From a virus, in the IMG/VR virus record IMGVR_UViG_3300022594_000235, positions 1 to 64,000 of that record: a stretch of DNA of 64,000 nt. One strand, 5' to 3'. The notes beneath the pieces were generated by a model. The model was not told the DNA's origin. It ran no database searches and worked only from the letters and a program-made list of their open reading frames with translations. Positions 18,277 to 27,739 of this stretch are shown in pieces. Each line of letters starts with the position of its first letter. The first letter of the stretch is position 1. Both the position numbers and the translations under genes were made by a program.

Positions 18277-20028
18277 ATGCCAAACATTACCGACTTTTTA
18301 TCTGGTGTCTTTTCAGGTGCTACCCATCCTAAAGGGACAATGGGCGACTTCCAGCATGCCGCTAGGTTATATACTGATAACTTATATGCTCTTACTCCAA
18401 AAGCAGGCTGGATGTACTATGCGTACTTTGTTATAAATCCCAAAGCGCAAACAGCAATTTCTGCAGGCGCTGATAAAACATCTAGCAGTTTATTAGGTAC
18501 TATAGGACAAGTCCTTGGTGGCGCTAATGTAAAAGGAATTATTTCCAACGGCAAGAATCAAAATCTTGAAGCAGGTATGTTAGTAAAAGCCGCAGACTTA
18601 CCTAAGTTTCAAATACAAACAGAACAACTAAATCAGTACAACCGTCGTACTAATATTCAAACAAAAATAAATTATCAGCCAGTGACAATTAATTTTCACG
18701 ATGATATGAGTAACACCACAAACGAGTTGTGGCAAAGTTATTTTAGATATTATTACGCAGATACAACTTACGGTAGTGCATCAAGTCCTACTACTGACTC
18801 TGCTAACCTTGCAACTAATCCTGCATACGGAAACACAAAATACTCAGCAACAACACCTGTACCTCCTAATGCATACGGTTTAAACAATAATCAAGGTGAG
18901 CCTTTTTTCCGTGCAATTATATTATATCAGTTGAATAGATCTGTATTCAATTCTTATATAATGATCAATCCATTAGTAACACAATGGGATCACGCACACT
19001 TAGATCAATCGCAAAACAGTTTTTCAGAAAATAAAATGAGCTTTCAATACGAAACAGTATTTTATGGCAAGGGCAAAGTTAAACGAGATCAACCTCCTGG
19101 ATTTGCTACATTTCACTATGACACAACTCCAAGTCCATTAAGTATTCAAGGCGGCGGCACTGGAACACTATTTGGTCCAGGTGGAGTTATTTCAGGAGCT
19201 CAAGAATTATTTGGCGGTAGCGACACAGGTCCTACAAGTATCTTAGGTACAGCTCTAGGTGTAGCTAACCTAGTAGGTAATGCAGGTAAACTTAATGCGG
19301 CTGGTATTAAAGCAGAAGGATATAGTATGCTTGGCGGAGTATTAGGCACTATTGGTAACAAAGGAAATATACCAGAAGGCTCGTACGGTGGCATCGGCGG
19401 CGGAATAGTCGGCGGAGCACTTAGCATCTTTAAGGGCGGCAATTCTAGTACTAACGGACAGACAAGTGCTAGTCAAAAATCAATAACCGGACAAGCGTCT
19501 AATCAGGATAATCCAGCGGGAACTACTACACAGCCTGCACTAGCGGCCGCGGCAGTGGCCACAATTACTCCATTAAATTCTGCACTCTTACCAACAGACG
19601 TTGCAGATTTAGAGTCGCTATCTGCTAGCAACACTGATCAAATTTCATTGTTAAACTCTAAAATTGCAGATGCTAAAACATTACAACCAAGCTATCTAGC
19701 AGAATTTGGTGCGGCGGCCGCAAGTGGCGGACAAGATGCAGTGGACGCAGTGAATTCTAAATATGCATCATTGGGCTATCAGGATCCTAATAAGTTACAG
19801 GCTAACTTAACAGTATTACAATCAAATCAAACAACAATTGATACTGCATTAAAAACAGCAAATCAAATATCAGCTCCAAATCAAACGTTGGCAAAAGATG
19901 ATAACACTACAGGTCCTCAGGATCCAAGTGCCGCTCTTAACACAGCAAAAAATCAAGATACAAATATAACTCAACAACCAGTTATACAAACAGCATCGGC
20001 TAATACAGCAGATTCATGGTACGAATAA
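18277..20028 (+). CDS. tail-tube-like/baseplate structural protein
   Basis: 583 residues. WMYYAYFVINPKAQ, LPKFQIQTEQLNQYNRRTNI, YQPVTINFHDDMSN, LWQSYFRYYYAD and MSFQYETVFYGKGKV form a tube-like beta domain in the first ~290 residues, similar to tube-initiator or tube-related proteins (gp48/gp54 type) of aquatic T4-like phages. The C-terminal half is low-complexity Gly/Ala/Ser/Gln sequence. Probably a virion component at the tube base; the exact T4 equivalent is uncertain. Leaderless late start. Confidence 0.6.
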   Translation: MPNITDFLSGVFSGATHPKGTMGDFQHAARLYTDNLYALTPKAGWMYYAYFVINPKAQTAISAGADKTSSSLLGTIGQVLGGANVKGIISNGKNQNLEAGMLVKAADLPKFQIQTEQLNQYNRRTNIQTKINYQPVTINFHDDMSNTTNELWQSYFRYYYADTTYGSASSPTTDSANLATNPAYGNTKYSATTPVPPNAYGLNNNQGEPFFRAIILYQLNRSVFNSYIMINPLVTQWDHAHLDQSQNSFSENKMSFQYETVFYGKGKVKRDQPPGFATFHYDTTPSPLSIQGGGTGTLFGPGGVISGAQELFGGSDTGPTSILGTALGVANLVGNAGKLNAAGIKAEGYSMLGGVLGTIGNKGNIPEGSYGGIGGGIVGGALSIFKGGNSSTNGQTSASQKSITGQASNQDNPAGTTTQPALAAAAVATITPLNSALLPTDVADLESLSASNTDQISLLNSKIADAKTLQPSYLAEFGAAAASGGQDAVDAVNSKYASLGYQDPNKLQANLTVLQSNQTTIDTALKTANQISAPNQTLAKDDNTTGPQDPSAALNTAKNQDTNITQQPVIQTASANTADSWYE

Positions 20029-20029
20029 T

Positions 20030-20407
20030 ATGACAACAACTTATAATAATATTCCACAAGAAAAAGTTACAGACAGCGCACTAGCTACTGTACAGATGTT
20101 TAATCAGTACGGCAGTCCTGTTGTTGCCTTAGATGCGGCAACTATAGATGCGGCTGTTGGATTTTTTACAAGTCGTGGCTTTGATAAGAATAGTGCAGAA
20201 TCTATTGCCTACATTATTATGAAGCAGGCAAAACTAGACGGCTATAAACCTTTTCAAATTATTGACACACTTGGTGGATTAGATAATGTTCAAATATCTG
20301 CACTAGTTACAGAACTACTAAACTATAACAGATACAAATCAAGCAGTCTTGGAATGGCACAAACGTTTATTCCTGTAGCAACTGTACAAAGAAATATTTT
20401 AGCCTAA
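20030..20407 (+). CDS. conserved phage protein, unknown
   Basis: 125 residues, mostly helical (DAATIDAAVGFFTSRGFDKN, ESIAYIIMKQAKLDGYKPFQ) and ending ATVQRNILA. It starts 2 bases after the previous stop, and its stop TAATG overlaps the gp4 start, so it is read in one operon with structural genes. No family recognised; a small virion or assembly protein is the likely role. Confidence 0.55.
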   Translation: MTTTYNNIPQEKVTDSALATVQMFNQYGSPVVALDAATIDAAVGFFTSRGFDKNSAESIAYIIMKQAKLDGYKPFQIIDTLGGLDNVQISALVTELLNYNRYKSSSLGMAQTFIPVATVQRNILA

Positions 20408-20847
20408 TGAGAAACACAGCAAAGGGTCCTTATCTATTAAAGAACCCAGAAAAATATATTGGTGGTGGTACACCTTATTATCGCAGTAGTTGGGAAGCCG
20501 CAGTTATGAAGATGTGTGACGAAAATGCATCTATAGAACAGTGGGCTAGCGAAGCAGTTAAGATTCCTTATCGTGATCCGTTAACTGGTAAAAACACAGT
20601 TTACGTACCTGACTTTCTTGTAGTCTTTACAGATCGTAAAAATAAAAAGCATACAGAGTTATGGGAAGTAAAACCTATTAATCAAACTATGCTAGAAAGC
20701 GTTGGTAAAAATCCCTACAACCAAGGGCAGTATGTACGAAATCAAGTAAAGTGGGAAATGGCCAGACAGTGGGCTAGAGGTAGGGGAATACACTTTAGGA
20801 TCCTCACAGAGGCCGATATTTTCCATACTGGTAAGAAAAAGCGATAA
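20407..20847 (+). CDS. 4: head completion protein (gp4-like nuclease fold)
   Basis: 146 residues. YYRSSWEAAVMKMCDENASI, EQWASEAVKIPYRDPLTGK, YVPDFLVVF and ELWEVKPINQT match T4 gp4, with the E...D..E-x-K arrangement of PD-(D/E)XK-type folds (PDF, then EVK). Gp4 acts in completing DNA-filled heads. Start codon shares one base with the previous stop. Confidence 0.82.
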   Translation: MRNTAKGPYLLKNPEKYIGGGTPYYRSSWEAAVMKMCDENASIEQWASEAVKIPYRDPLTGKNTVYVPDFLVVFTDRKNKKHTELWEVKPINQTMLESVGKNPYNQGQYVRNQVKWEMARQWARGRGIHFRILTEADIFHTGKKKR

Positions 20848-20855
20848 GTAAAGTT

Positions 20856-21344
20856 ATGACTAAAAAGCTAGAAGAACTGTTGGATATAGAACCTACTAAA
20901 AAAGTAGAACCTGTAACCAAACCCGAATCTGTAGAAATAGCAGAAGTTCAGCACGTTGACCTACAGCAGAACTTAGAGCAGTTTGATAAGATCAGTGCCG
21001 CCCTCCCTCAGGTAAAAGGCCTGGGCGATATGAGCGATACAGAGTTAGATGGCCTAGCGGCAAAGGCAGAATCTGCATACGATGATCTAATGGATCTAGG
21101 TATGAACGTAGAAGCACGTTACGGAGCACGTATGTTTGAAGTAGCAGGTACAATGCTACAGGCCGCAATTAACGCTAAATCAGCTAAAATTGACAAAAAA
21201 TTAAAAATGGTAGAATTACAGCTGAAAAAGCTGGCTATTGATAAGAAGAACGGCCCTGCCGAAGATGGCATGGTTGAGGGGGAAGGTTACGTGATTTCTG
21301 ACCGTAATAGTCTCCTGGAAAAACTTAAAAATATGAATAAATAA
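20856..21344 (+). CDS. 16: terminase small subunit (gp16-like)
   Basis: 162 residues. Acidic disordered N-terminus, central coiled region AESAYDDLMDLGMNVEARYG, then MFEVAGTMLQAAINAKSAKI and KKLKMVELQLKKLAIDKK, ending VISDRNSLLEKLKNMNK. This is the helical pattern and position of the T4 gp16 small terminase, which stimulates the gp17 packaging motor. Short, diverged family, so the call relies partly on its place before gp17. Confidence 0.68.
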   Translation: MTKKLEELLDIEPTKKVEPVTKPESVEIAEVQHVDLQQNLEQFDKISAALPQVKGLGDMSDTELDGLAAKAESAYDDLMDLGMNVEARYGARMFEVAGTMLQAAINAKSAKIDKKLKMVELQLKKLAIDKKNGPAEDGMVEGEGYVISDRNSLLEKLKNMNK

Positions 21345-21366
21345 TATACCAGGGAACTGATATAAC

Positions 21367-21957
21367 ATGAGATCATTTAAAGAATACTTAACAGAAAGCA
21401 AACGCACATTTGACTTCAAAGTCAAGATTGCAGGAGACGTATCTGCTGACAGCGAAAAAATGCTAGAAACACTTTTACAGAAGTTTCAAATAGCTAGTTT
21501 CAAGAAAGCGGGCAAAACTCCTATTCAATCAGTTCCATTAGACTTTCCACTAATCAAACACGCAGAAGTTAATATCTACGAAGTAAGTTTAGATTACCCA
21601 ACAACACAATGGGAACTTCACGAGTACCTATCTAGCAATTTAAGAATAGGCAGAGACCAAATAGTAGTTCGCAATCCTTTTGAACCTACAGAAGAATACC
21701 AAGCTCCTAAAGCGGCACATGAAGGCACACTACTACAAGATCCTAATTTTACAGAAGTACCTAGCGTAGACAGCAAGAAGTACTACGGCACCGAATACAA
21801 TTTGAGCTTTGTAAAAGCATTGAATGACACAATTAAGGCCCAACGTAAAGAACAAGGCCAACAAATTCCCACAGAGTCAGCCGCAACATATAATGTTGAC
21901 TCCAAAGAAAACACAACCAGTCCGATACAACAATCTGACTATGATCCAAGGAAATAA
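21367..21957 (+). CDS. putative head-associated protein
   Basis: 196 residues starting MRSFKEYLTESKRTFDFKVK. A short SFKEYLxE-type N-terminus is common among proteins encoded near head genes in T4-like phages and resembles their capsid-targeting peptides. The middle (ADSEKMLETLLQKFQIASFK, VNIYEVSLDYPTTQWELHEY) looks like an alpha/beta fold. Function unknown. It lies between terminase subunit genes, so a head role is plausible. Confidence 0.5.
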   Translation: MRSFKEYLTESKRTFDFKVKIAGDVSADSEKMLETLLQKFQIASFKKAGKTPIQSVPLDFPLIKHAEVNIYEVSLDYPTTQWELHEYLSSNLRIGRDQIVVRNPFEPTEEYQAPKAAHEGTLLQDPNFTEVPSVDSKKYYGTEYNLSFVKALNDTIKAQRKEQGQQIPTESAATYNVDSKENTTSPIQQSDYDPRK

Positions 21958-21959
21958 TT

Positions 21960-22841
21960 ATGCAAATGATCGACGTAATGAAACGCCTAGCAGAGTTGGA
22001 TTCTACAAATCCTAACGTTGTAAAGGCTGACTCAAAAGAACAAGAGTTCAATGCAGGTAACGCTGTTACTGGCATGAACAACTACACAGGCGAAACAGTT
22101 ATCGCAGAAACTTTAAGTGTTGCCGAACTACAAAAATTATCTGGCTTGAACGAAAGTTTAGCAGAATGTGGTCCAATGGGTATGATGGGTGCCGGTCCAA
22201 TGGGCATGGCATCTGCAAAACCAACTGCAAACTTTAGCCTAAACGCTTCAGCCGCGACAGGCGATGAAGTAGCAAGTATGCTTACACAAATCATGAACCT
22301 AGCAGGCGTTAAAGATGCAGGTCATCATTTAGGTACTCCAGATTCATTAACAGGCGAACCTCCAGCAGGTAGTCATCACGGCGCAGACGGCATGTCAGCA
22401 CAAAGCGACATTGCTAAGGCATTAGGTCACATTGATAGCATCGAAGACGAAGAAGCAGAAATGGGTGCGGATATGGGCGCAGACTTCAGCGGTCAAATTG
22501 GTCACGAAGTTGATACTAAGTCTCCAACAAACGGTGACGTTGGTGCAATGGCTGACCAAGTTCGCGGTATGGCAGATGAGCTAAGTGAAAAAGATCCAGA
22601 AGATTTTGACGTTGCTGAAGAACTACGTTTATTTGACAATAGTCCAAAAGAGCAAACACGTGCTTACGATCCAAACGCATTTGCTGATGTAATTAACAGA
22701 CTACGTGACTTTGACACAGTTCCAGCACGTGGTGGTGATAATCCACTAAAGGCACACGCAACTGAGGCAGTTAAATCGGCAGACGACACAGGCTCACTAG
22801 CAGAACAACTAATGGCAGAATTTCAACAGTTTAAAGGCTAA
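21960..22841 (+). CDS. acidic head-region protein, unknown
   Basis: 293 residues, Met/Gly/Asp/Glu-rich, with a GPMGMMGAGPMGMA stretch and long acidic helices (IEDEEAEMGADMGADF, ADELSEKDPEDFDVAEELRL). It is highly charged and probably partly disordered, as expected for a scaffold or internal head protein, but no homologue is recognised. It ends with a strong terminator before gp17. Confidence 0.5.
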   Translation: MQMIDVMKRLAELDSTNPNVVKADSKEQEFNAGNAVTGMNNYTGETVIAETLSVAELQKLSGLNESLAECGPMGMMGAGPMGMASAKPTANFSLNASAATGDEVASMLTQIMNLAGVKDAGHHLGTPDSLTGEPPAGSHHGADGMSAQSDIAKALGHIDSIEDEEAEMGADMGADFSGQIGHEVDTKSPTNGDVGAMADQVRGMADELSEKDPEDFDVAEELRLFDNSPKEQTRAYDPNAFADVINRLRDFDTVPARGGDNPLKAHATEAVKSADDTGSLAEQLMAEFQQFKG

Positions 22842-22857
22842 TCAAATATAGCTTTCC

Positions 22858-22886
22858 AAATAGGCTCTTCGGAGCCTATTTTTTTC
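22858..22886 (+). terminator. rho-independent terminator
   Basis: TAGGCTC-TTCG-GAGCCTA with flanking A and T runs: a UUCG-tetraloop terminator 3 bases before the gp17 late box. Confidence 0.9.
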
Positions 22887-22888
22887 AT

Positions 22889-22894
22889 TAAATA
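22889..22894 (+). promoter_or_regulatory. late promoter TAAATA for gp17
   Basis: TAAATA, 5 bases, ATG at 22900. Directly after the terminator T run. Confidence 0.65.
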
Positions 22895-22899
22895 AACGC

Positions 22900-24486
22900 A
22901 TGTCATTAAACAAAGATACAACGTTAATTAAGACAGCTCATAAAACTGTAAAGTTTAGTGAGCAAGACTTACTTGACCTGCAAGAATGTTCTAATTTAGA
23001 AACTGGACACAAATATTTCTTAAAACATTTCTTTGCAATCCAACATCCTACTCGTGGTAAAATACAGTACGAAGCATACGGTTATCAAGAAGCACTTGTA
23101 GATAGTCTACACAACTATCGCTTCAACGTAAACATGTTGCCACGACAGTCGGGTAAGACCACAACGGCCGTAGGCTACTTGTTGTGGTACGCTATGTTCA
23201 ATCCAGATCAAACATTGTTAATTGCGGCGCACAAATACACTGGTGCTCAAGAAATTATGCAACGTATTCGTTACGCATATGAATTGTGTCCTGATCATAT
23301 TCGTTGTGGTGTTACAAGTTATAATAAACAGTCAATTGAATTTGATAACGGCTCGCGTATTGTTGCACAAACAACAACTGAAAACACAGGTCGTGGTATG
23401 TCTATATCACTACTATACTGTGACGAGTTTGCGTTCGTTCCGCCAAACATTGCCACTGAATTCTGGACTTCAATTTCACCTACACTAGCTACTGGTGGTA
23501 AGGCAATTATTACATCGACACCTAACTCAGACGAAGATCAGTTTGCTGAAATTTGGTTTGGTGCTAACCGTAAGTTCAACGAGTACGGAGATGAACAAGA
23601 AGTAGGGGAAAATGGTTTCCACCCTTACATTAGCCATTGGTCCGATCATCCAGATCGTGATGATGCATGGGCTAAGGTAGAAATGGGACGCATTGGAGAA
23701 GAAAGATTCCGACGTGAATATGGTTGTGAATTCTTGATCTACGATGAAACACTGATCAGCAGTTTAGCACTTGCAGAAATGTCAGGTGTAGATCCTAAAT
23801 ACAGACAAGGGCAGGTACGTTGGTACAAGAACATTGACCCACGTATGACCTACATAGTAGCCCATGACCCTAGTCTAGGTACAGGTGGAGATCACGCTGG
23901 TATTCAAATTATAGAAATTCCAACATTTGAACAAGCGGGAGAATGGCAACACAATCTAACCCCTGTACAAGCACAAGTTCGTATCTTGCGAGACATTTGT
24001 AAGTTTATTAACGAAGAATGTCAAAAAGTAGGATCAACGGCCAACATATATTATTCAGTTGAAAACAACACGCTAGGTGAAGCGGCCTTAATAGCAATTA
24101 GCGAAATAGGTGAAGAAAGTATTCCAGGTATGTTCTTAAGTGAGCCACTAAAGAAAGGACATGTTCGCCGTTTCCGTAAGGGCTTTAACACAACCCAAAA
24201 AGCTAAGATCAGTGCCTGTGCCAAACTAAAACATCTAGTTGAGCACAAAACACTCAAGATATACAGCAAGCCCTTAATTACAGAACTTAAAGGTTTTATT
24301 GCAGGTGGTGCAAGTTTTGAAGCAAAAACAGGACAACATGACGACCTAGTGCTGGCATTATTGCTAGCTGTACGTATGATTATGATGTTACAAGACTGGG
24401 ATCCTGCAATCTACGAGAAATTTAACGAACATGCAGACGATGATGCGGTTATGCCAATGCCCATATACATCAGCGGTATAGCATAA
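22900..24486 (+). CDS. 17: terminase large subunit (gp17)
   Basis: 528 residues. ATPase: Walker A LPRQSGKTTT (~80-89) and Walker B LLYCDEFAFV (~171-180, D175 E176). Nuclease: IVAHDPSLG (D323), YYSVENN (E388) and GQHDDLVLALLLA (D481/D482) supply the RNase-H-like metal ligands. It pumps DNA into proheads through the portal and cuts it. Family length is about 540-610. Leaderless late start. Confidence 0.95.
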   Translation: MSLNKDTTLIKTAHKTVKFSEQDLLDLQECSNLETGHKYFLKHFFAIQHPTRGKIQYEAYGYQEALVDSLHNYRFNVNMLPRQSGKTTTAVGYLLWYAMFNPDQTLLIAAHKYTGAQEIMQRIRYAYELCPDHIRCGVTSYNKQSIEFDNGSRIVAQTTTENTGRGMSISLLYCDEFAFVPPNIATEFWTSISPTLATGGKAIITSTPNSDEDQFAEIWFGANRKFNEYGDEQEVGENGFHPYISHWSDHPDRDDAWAKVEMGRIGEERFRREYGCEFLIYDETLISSLALAEMSGVDPKYRQGQVRWYKNIDPRMTYIVAHDPSLGTGGDHAGIQIIEIPTFEQAGEWQHNLTPVQAQVRILRDICKFINEECQKVGSTANIYYSVENNTLGEAALIAISEIGEESIPGMFLSEPLKKGHVRRFRKGFNTTQKAKISACAKLKHLVEHKTLKIYSKPLITELKGFIAGGASFEAKTGQHDDLVLALLLAVRMIMMLQDWDPAIYEKFNEHADDDAVMPMPIYISGIA

Positions 24487-24489
24487 ATA
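24484..24489 (+). promoter_or_regulatory. late promoter TAAATA
   Basis: TAAATA overlapping the gp17 stop region, 6 bases before the ATG at 24496. Confidence 0.6.
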
Positions 24490-24495
24490 TACTTT

Positions 24496-26556
24496 ATGAA
24501 CGCTCTAGAAATTATAGCCCAAGATTTATTCGACAAAGTACGTAGTCGCTTTTCTAACCTGCAAATGGGTGATGAAACTGGCGCCGTTACACTAGACCCT
24601 AAAGAAGCAAGAATGTTTGACTTCGATTTTATTCTAGAGGGTAATAACTTAGGGCGTGTTAGTATCAGTATTAACAATATCGGCAGTTTAAAAGTATTTT
24701 ACAGCCAAGGAATTGTAGAAGGCATTGACCATGTGTCAGCAGGACAATGGTATGACTTCTTAAAAGAAATGAGAGGATTTGCTAAACGTAGATTATTACG
24801 TTTTGATGCACGAGACATCAGCAAAGATTTCTTAGACCAAAACGACTTTCAGTTTTTAGCACAAAACGGATCACCACAGGAAAACGCTATGCAAGAATCA
24901 AACTACTATGGTAGCTCAATGAGCAGTTACCGCAAACTAGAAAACACAAAATTAATTTTGCGCCATTCTAAGGCGGTTGACGAAAATGCAGTTGGTGGCC
25001 GTAGCCGCAACGTCAAAGCAATCTTCATCGAAAATGAAGCAGGCGAGCGTTTTAAATATCCATTCATTCATTTAGCAGGTGCTAAGGCAATGCAACGTCA
25101 CGTAGCTAATGGCGGTAACCCATTTGATGCGGCTGGTAATGCTATCACAACAATGAGCGAACACATTATCAAATTAGGTTCATTCAAACGTCATGTTGGT
25201 AATGCTCAGAACTTAACAACAGAAGCTGTTGGCATTTTAGATCGTGCAAGTGGCAAGTTAACTCAGCTACGTAACACAATGGAAGCTATCAGCAAGCAAA
25301 AGAATTATGAAGCATGGAGAGAGTCAGTTGATGCTACTCCGTTATCACAAATTGAAGAACTAGATGAAACAACTCTAGCAGATTTTAAATCCAAATTTAC
25401 AGTTAGCTCATTTAAAGATGACCTAGCACAATACTTCCCACTATTGAACAGCATCATGCACGAGTCGGGCGAAGTTGATTTAGAAGACTACGTTGGCGAA
25501 GGTAAAGACGTTTGCACTTGCGATCAAGAAGGTGGCGAAGATGAGTGTCCAGTACACGGCGACTCAGTCGAAGAAAATACAGATCATCTAAAGAATCCAA
25601 ACACTCCTGCATACTTACGTAAGAAAGCTGGTTACAAATTAAGCAAAGACGATGTCAAGAACGATGCTAATAAACACAAGTACGATTTCCATAAACGTGC
25701 TCACGGTGAAAAGCATCCAGAAGACACACGTGAAAGTTTCTCAGCATTTGAAGCATGGGCAGATGATTTAGATCCATTTAGTCCTAGCAAGTTAGTACGT
25801 GAAGGTGGAGATCAAAGCCCAGAAGAACGTCAACAATCTATGAAGTATATCATTGATTTAAACAAGGCTGTTAAATCAGGACAAGTACAACCTACTCCAG
25901 AACTTAAACAAGAGTTTGAACAACAACTAGGTGTTTATGGCTTTGGTATGCGTGATGACGAAATTGATCGTGCATGGCAACGCATTACTGGCGAGAAGGC
26001 TACTCCATCAGTAGATCCAAAGCTACGCCGTCCAGCTCCTCCAATGGACATGCACGGTGACGATAGCGATGATGAAGTTGATCCAGACGTGAGCAAATAC
26101 AAAGGTATGGCAAAACGTGGTAGCATTGGCACAGATGACTTTGGTGCAGAGCTAGGTGAAGAAGATGGTGAAATGTCTCCAAAGGGTAAACCACCAATCA
26201 AAGAAATTGCCGAAGTAGTTAAGTCAATGTTTGACCCAATTGCAGGTGCGTTCCCAAGAGGCGAAACAGGTGTAAAAACTCATATCGCAGTTAAGTATGG
26301 TGACGAAGCAGGTGACCTTGCAGAAAGACTATGTAGCTATTTGATACAAAAGCACGGCGACAACAAGCAAATGGAAGCTATCCGCAGATTAAGCGGGTTA
26401 CCTACTCTATCAGAAGCTGAAAAGAAGACTATGAGCAAGGCCGCTAAGGGTGTAATGAAGTACGGTAAAAAGGGTATGCAGGCATTAGCCAAGGCTGGTA
26501 AAGAAGGCAAGAGCCTTGATAAAGTCCGCGACAAGTATAACAAGTACAAAGACTAA
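24496..26556 (+). CDS. conserved structural-region protein, unknown
   Basis: 686 residues, starting MNALEIIAQDLFDKVRSRFS. The first ~330 residues look globular (YSQGIVEGIDHVSAGQWYDF, KAIFIENEAGERFKYPFIHL). Then comes a Cys-containing patch (DVCTCDQEGGEDECPVHGD, ~337-355), long charged helices, a segment IKEIAEVVKSMFDPIAGAFP-RGETGV and a Lys-rich tail. Large homologues sit beside gp17 in aquatic T4-like phages; function is not known to me. The CxC...CxxH patch could bind metal. Confidence 0.55.
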   Translation: MNALEIIAQDLFDKVRSRFSNLQMGDETGAVTLDPKEARMFDFDFILEGNNLGRVSISINNIGSLKVFYSQGIVEGIDHVSAGQWYDFLKEMRGFAKRRLLRFDARDISKDFLDQNDFQFLAQNGSPQENAMQESNYYGSSMSSYRKLENTKLILRHSKAVDENAVGGRSRNVKAIFIENEAGERFKYPFIHLAGAKAMQRHVANGGNPFDAAGNAITTMSEHIIKLGSFKRHVGNAQNLTTEAVGILDRASGKLTQLRNTMEAISKQKNYEAWRESVDATPLSQIEELDETTLADFKSKFTVSSFKDDLAQYFPLLNSIMHESGEVDLEDYVGEGKDVCTCDQEGGEDECPVHGDSVEENTDHLKNPNTPAYLRKKAGYKLSKDDVKNDANKHKYDFHKRAHGEKHPEDTRESFSAFEAWADDLDPFSPSKLVREGGDQSPEERQQSMKYIIDLNKAVKSGQVQPTPELKQEFEQQLGVYGFGMRDDEIDRAWQRITGEKATPSVDPKLRRPAPPMDMHGDDSDDEVDPDVSKYKGMAKRGSIGTDDFGAELGEEDGEMSPKGKPPIKEIAEVVKSMFDPIAGAFPRGETGVKTHIAVKYGDEAGDLAERLCSYLIQKHGDNKQMEAIRRLSGLPTLSEAEKKTMSKAAKGVMKYGKKGMQALAKAGKEGKSLDKVRDKYNKYKD

Positions 26557-26592
26557 TTGGCTAAAATAACCAGTTTTTCCTGCTGGTAAAAG

Positions 26593-26621
26593 TTGACAGG
26601 ATAAATAAAAACGCATACAAT
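26593..26621 (+). promoter_or_regulatory. sigma-70 promoter inside terminator, for gp32
   Basis: TTGACA (26593-26598), 17 bases, TACAAT (26616-26621). The -10 box is built from the loop side of the terminator hairpin. Confidence 0.65.
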
Positions 26622-26640
26622 TACAGTATGCGTTTTTTCT
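26607..26640 (+). terminator. rho-independent terminator
   Basis: AAAAACGCATAC, 7-base loop, GTATGCGTTTTTT. It ends the structural transcript before gp32 and overlaps the gp32 promoter. Confidence 0.88.
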
Positions 26641-26701
26641 TTAGTGTAGTTGCATTAAAGAATTAGGCAAACAAAGGCATAACAATTAAGGAGAATATAT
26701 T

Positions 26702-27724
26702 ATGGCATCTTTGGCAGAAATCAGAGCAAAACTTCAAGCAAGTTCACAACAAAACACCGGTGGCTCAACAGGTGGTGACAACGCAATTTACCCCCATTGG
26801 AACGCCGCAGAAGGCACAACTACAACAGTTCGCTTCCTTCCAGACGGTGACGCAAACAACACATTTTTCTGGGTTGAACGTGCAATGATCAAACTTCCAT
26901 TCGCTGGAATTAAGGGTGAAACAAACTCAAAACCCGTAACAGTACAAGTACCTTGCATGGAAATGTACGGCGAAACTTGTCCAATTCTAACTGAGGTTCG
27001 TCCTTGGTTCAAAGACAAGAGCTTGGAAGAAATGGGTCGTAAGTATTGGAAAAAGCGTTCATACTTGTTCCAAGGTTTTGTAACAACATCTGAACTTAAA
27101 GAAGACAAAACCCCTGAGAATCCAATTCGTCGATTCATCATCGGTAGTCAAATCCACAACATCATCAAGAACGCATTGATGGACTCAGAAATTGAAGAAT
27201 TGCCAACCGACTATGTTCGCGGTCTAGATTTTAAGATCGTTAAAACAAGCAAAGGCGGTTACGCAGATTACTCAACATCAAACTGGGCTCGTCGTGAACG
27301 TGCGATCAGTGCAGATGAACAAGCCGCTATTGATCAATATGGTTTGTTTGATCTTAAGAGCTTCCTTCCTAAGAAGCCAGGTGAAGTTGAACTCAAGGTT
27401 ATCAAAGAAATGTTCGAAGCGTCAGTAGACGGCGAAGCATTTGATATGGACCGTTGGGGTCAGTACTTCAAACCAGCTGGTATGGGTGGTAGCGGTCAAG
27501 CAACTGGCTCAGCACCACGTGCGGCAGTAGCTACTCCAGCGCCAGCAGGGGAAGATGATGACGTCCCTTTTGAGAGTGCGGCATCAGCACCCGCAGTTAA
27601 AGTTGCTGAATCAACTCCTGTGGCAGAGAAAACTGCACCAGCGGCTGAATCATCAAGCGGCAGTGAAGCAAGTGCAAGAGCGCAAGACATTCTTGCAATG
27701 ATCCGTAACCGTCAAAAAGCATAA
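26702..27724 (+). CDS. 32: single-strand DNA-binding protein (gp32)
   Basis: 340 residues. Basic N-terminal self-association segment (MASLAEIRAKLQ), OB-type core with VRFLPDGD, FWVERAMIKLPF, CMEMYGETCPI (candidate zinc ligands), KYWKKRSYLFQGFV, and an Ala/Ser/acidic C-terminal tail (APAGEDDDVPFESAAS), exactly the T4 gp32 architecture. It coats single strands at forks and organises UvsX, helicase and polymerase. AAGGAG before the ATG. Confidence 0.93.
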   Translation: MASLAEIRAKLQASSQQNTGGSTGGDNAIYPHWNAAEGTTTTVRFLPDGDANNTFFWVERAMIKLPFAGIKGETNSKPVTVQVPCMEMYGETCPILTEVRPWFKDKSLEEMGRKYWKKRSYLFQGFVTTSELKEDKTPENPIRRFIIGSQIHNIIKNALMDSEIEELPTDYVRGLDFKIVKTSKGGYADYSTSNWARRERAISADEQAAIDQYGLFDLKSFLPKKPGEVELKVIKEMFEASVDGEAFDMDRWGQYFKPAGMGGSGQATGSAPRAAVATPAPAGEDDDVPFESAASAPAVKVAESTPVAEKTAPAAESSSGSEASARAQDILAMIRNRQKA

Positions 27725-27739
27725 TTTAGGAGATAGACT

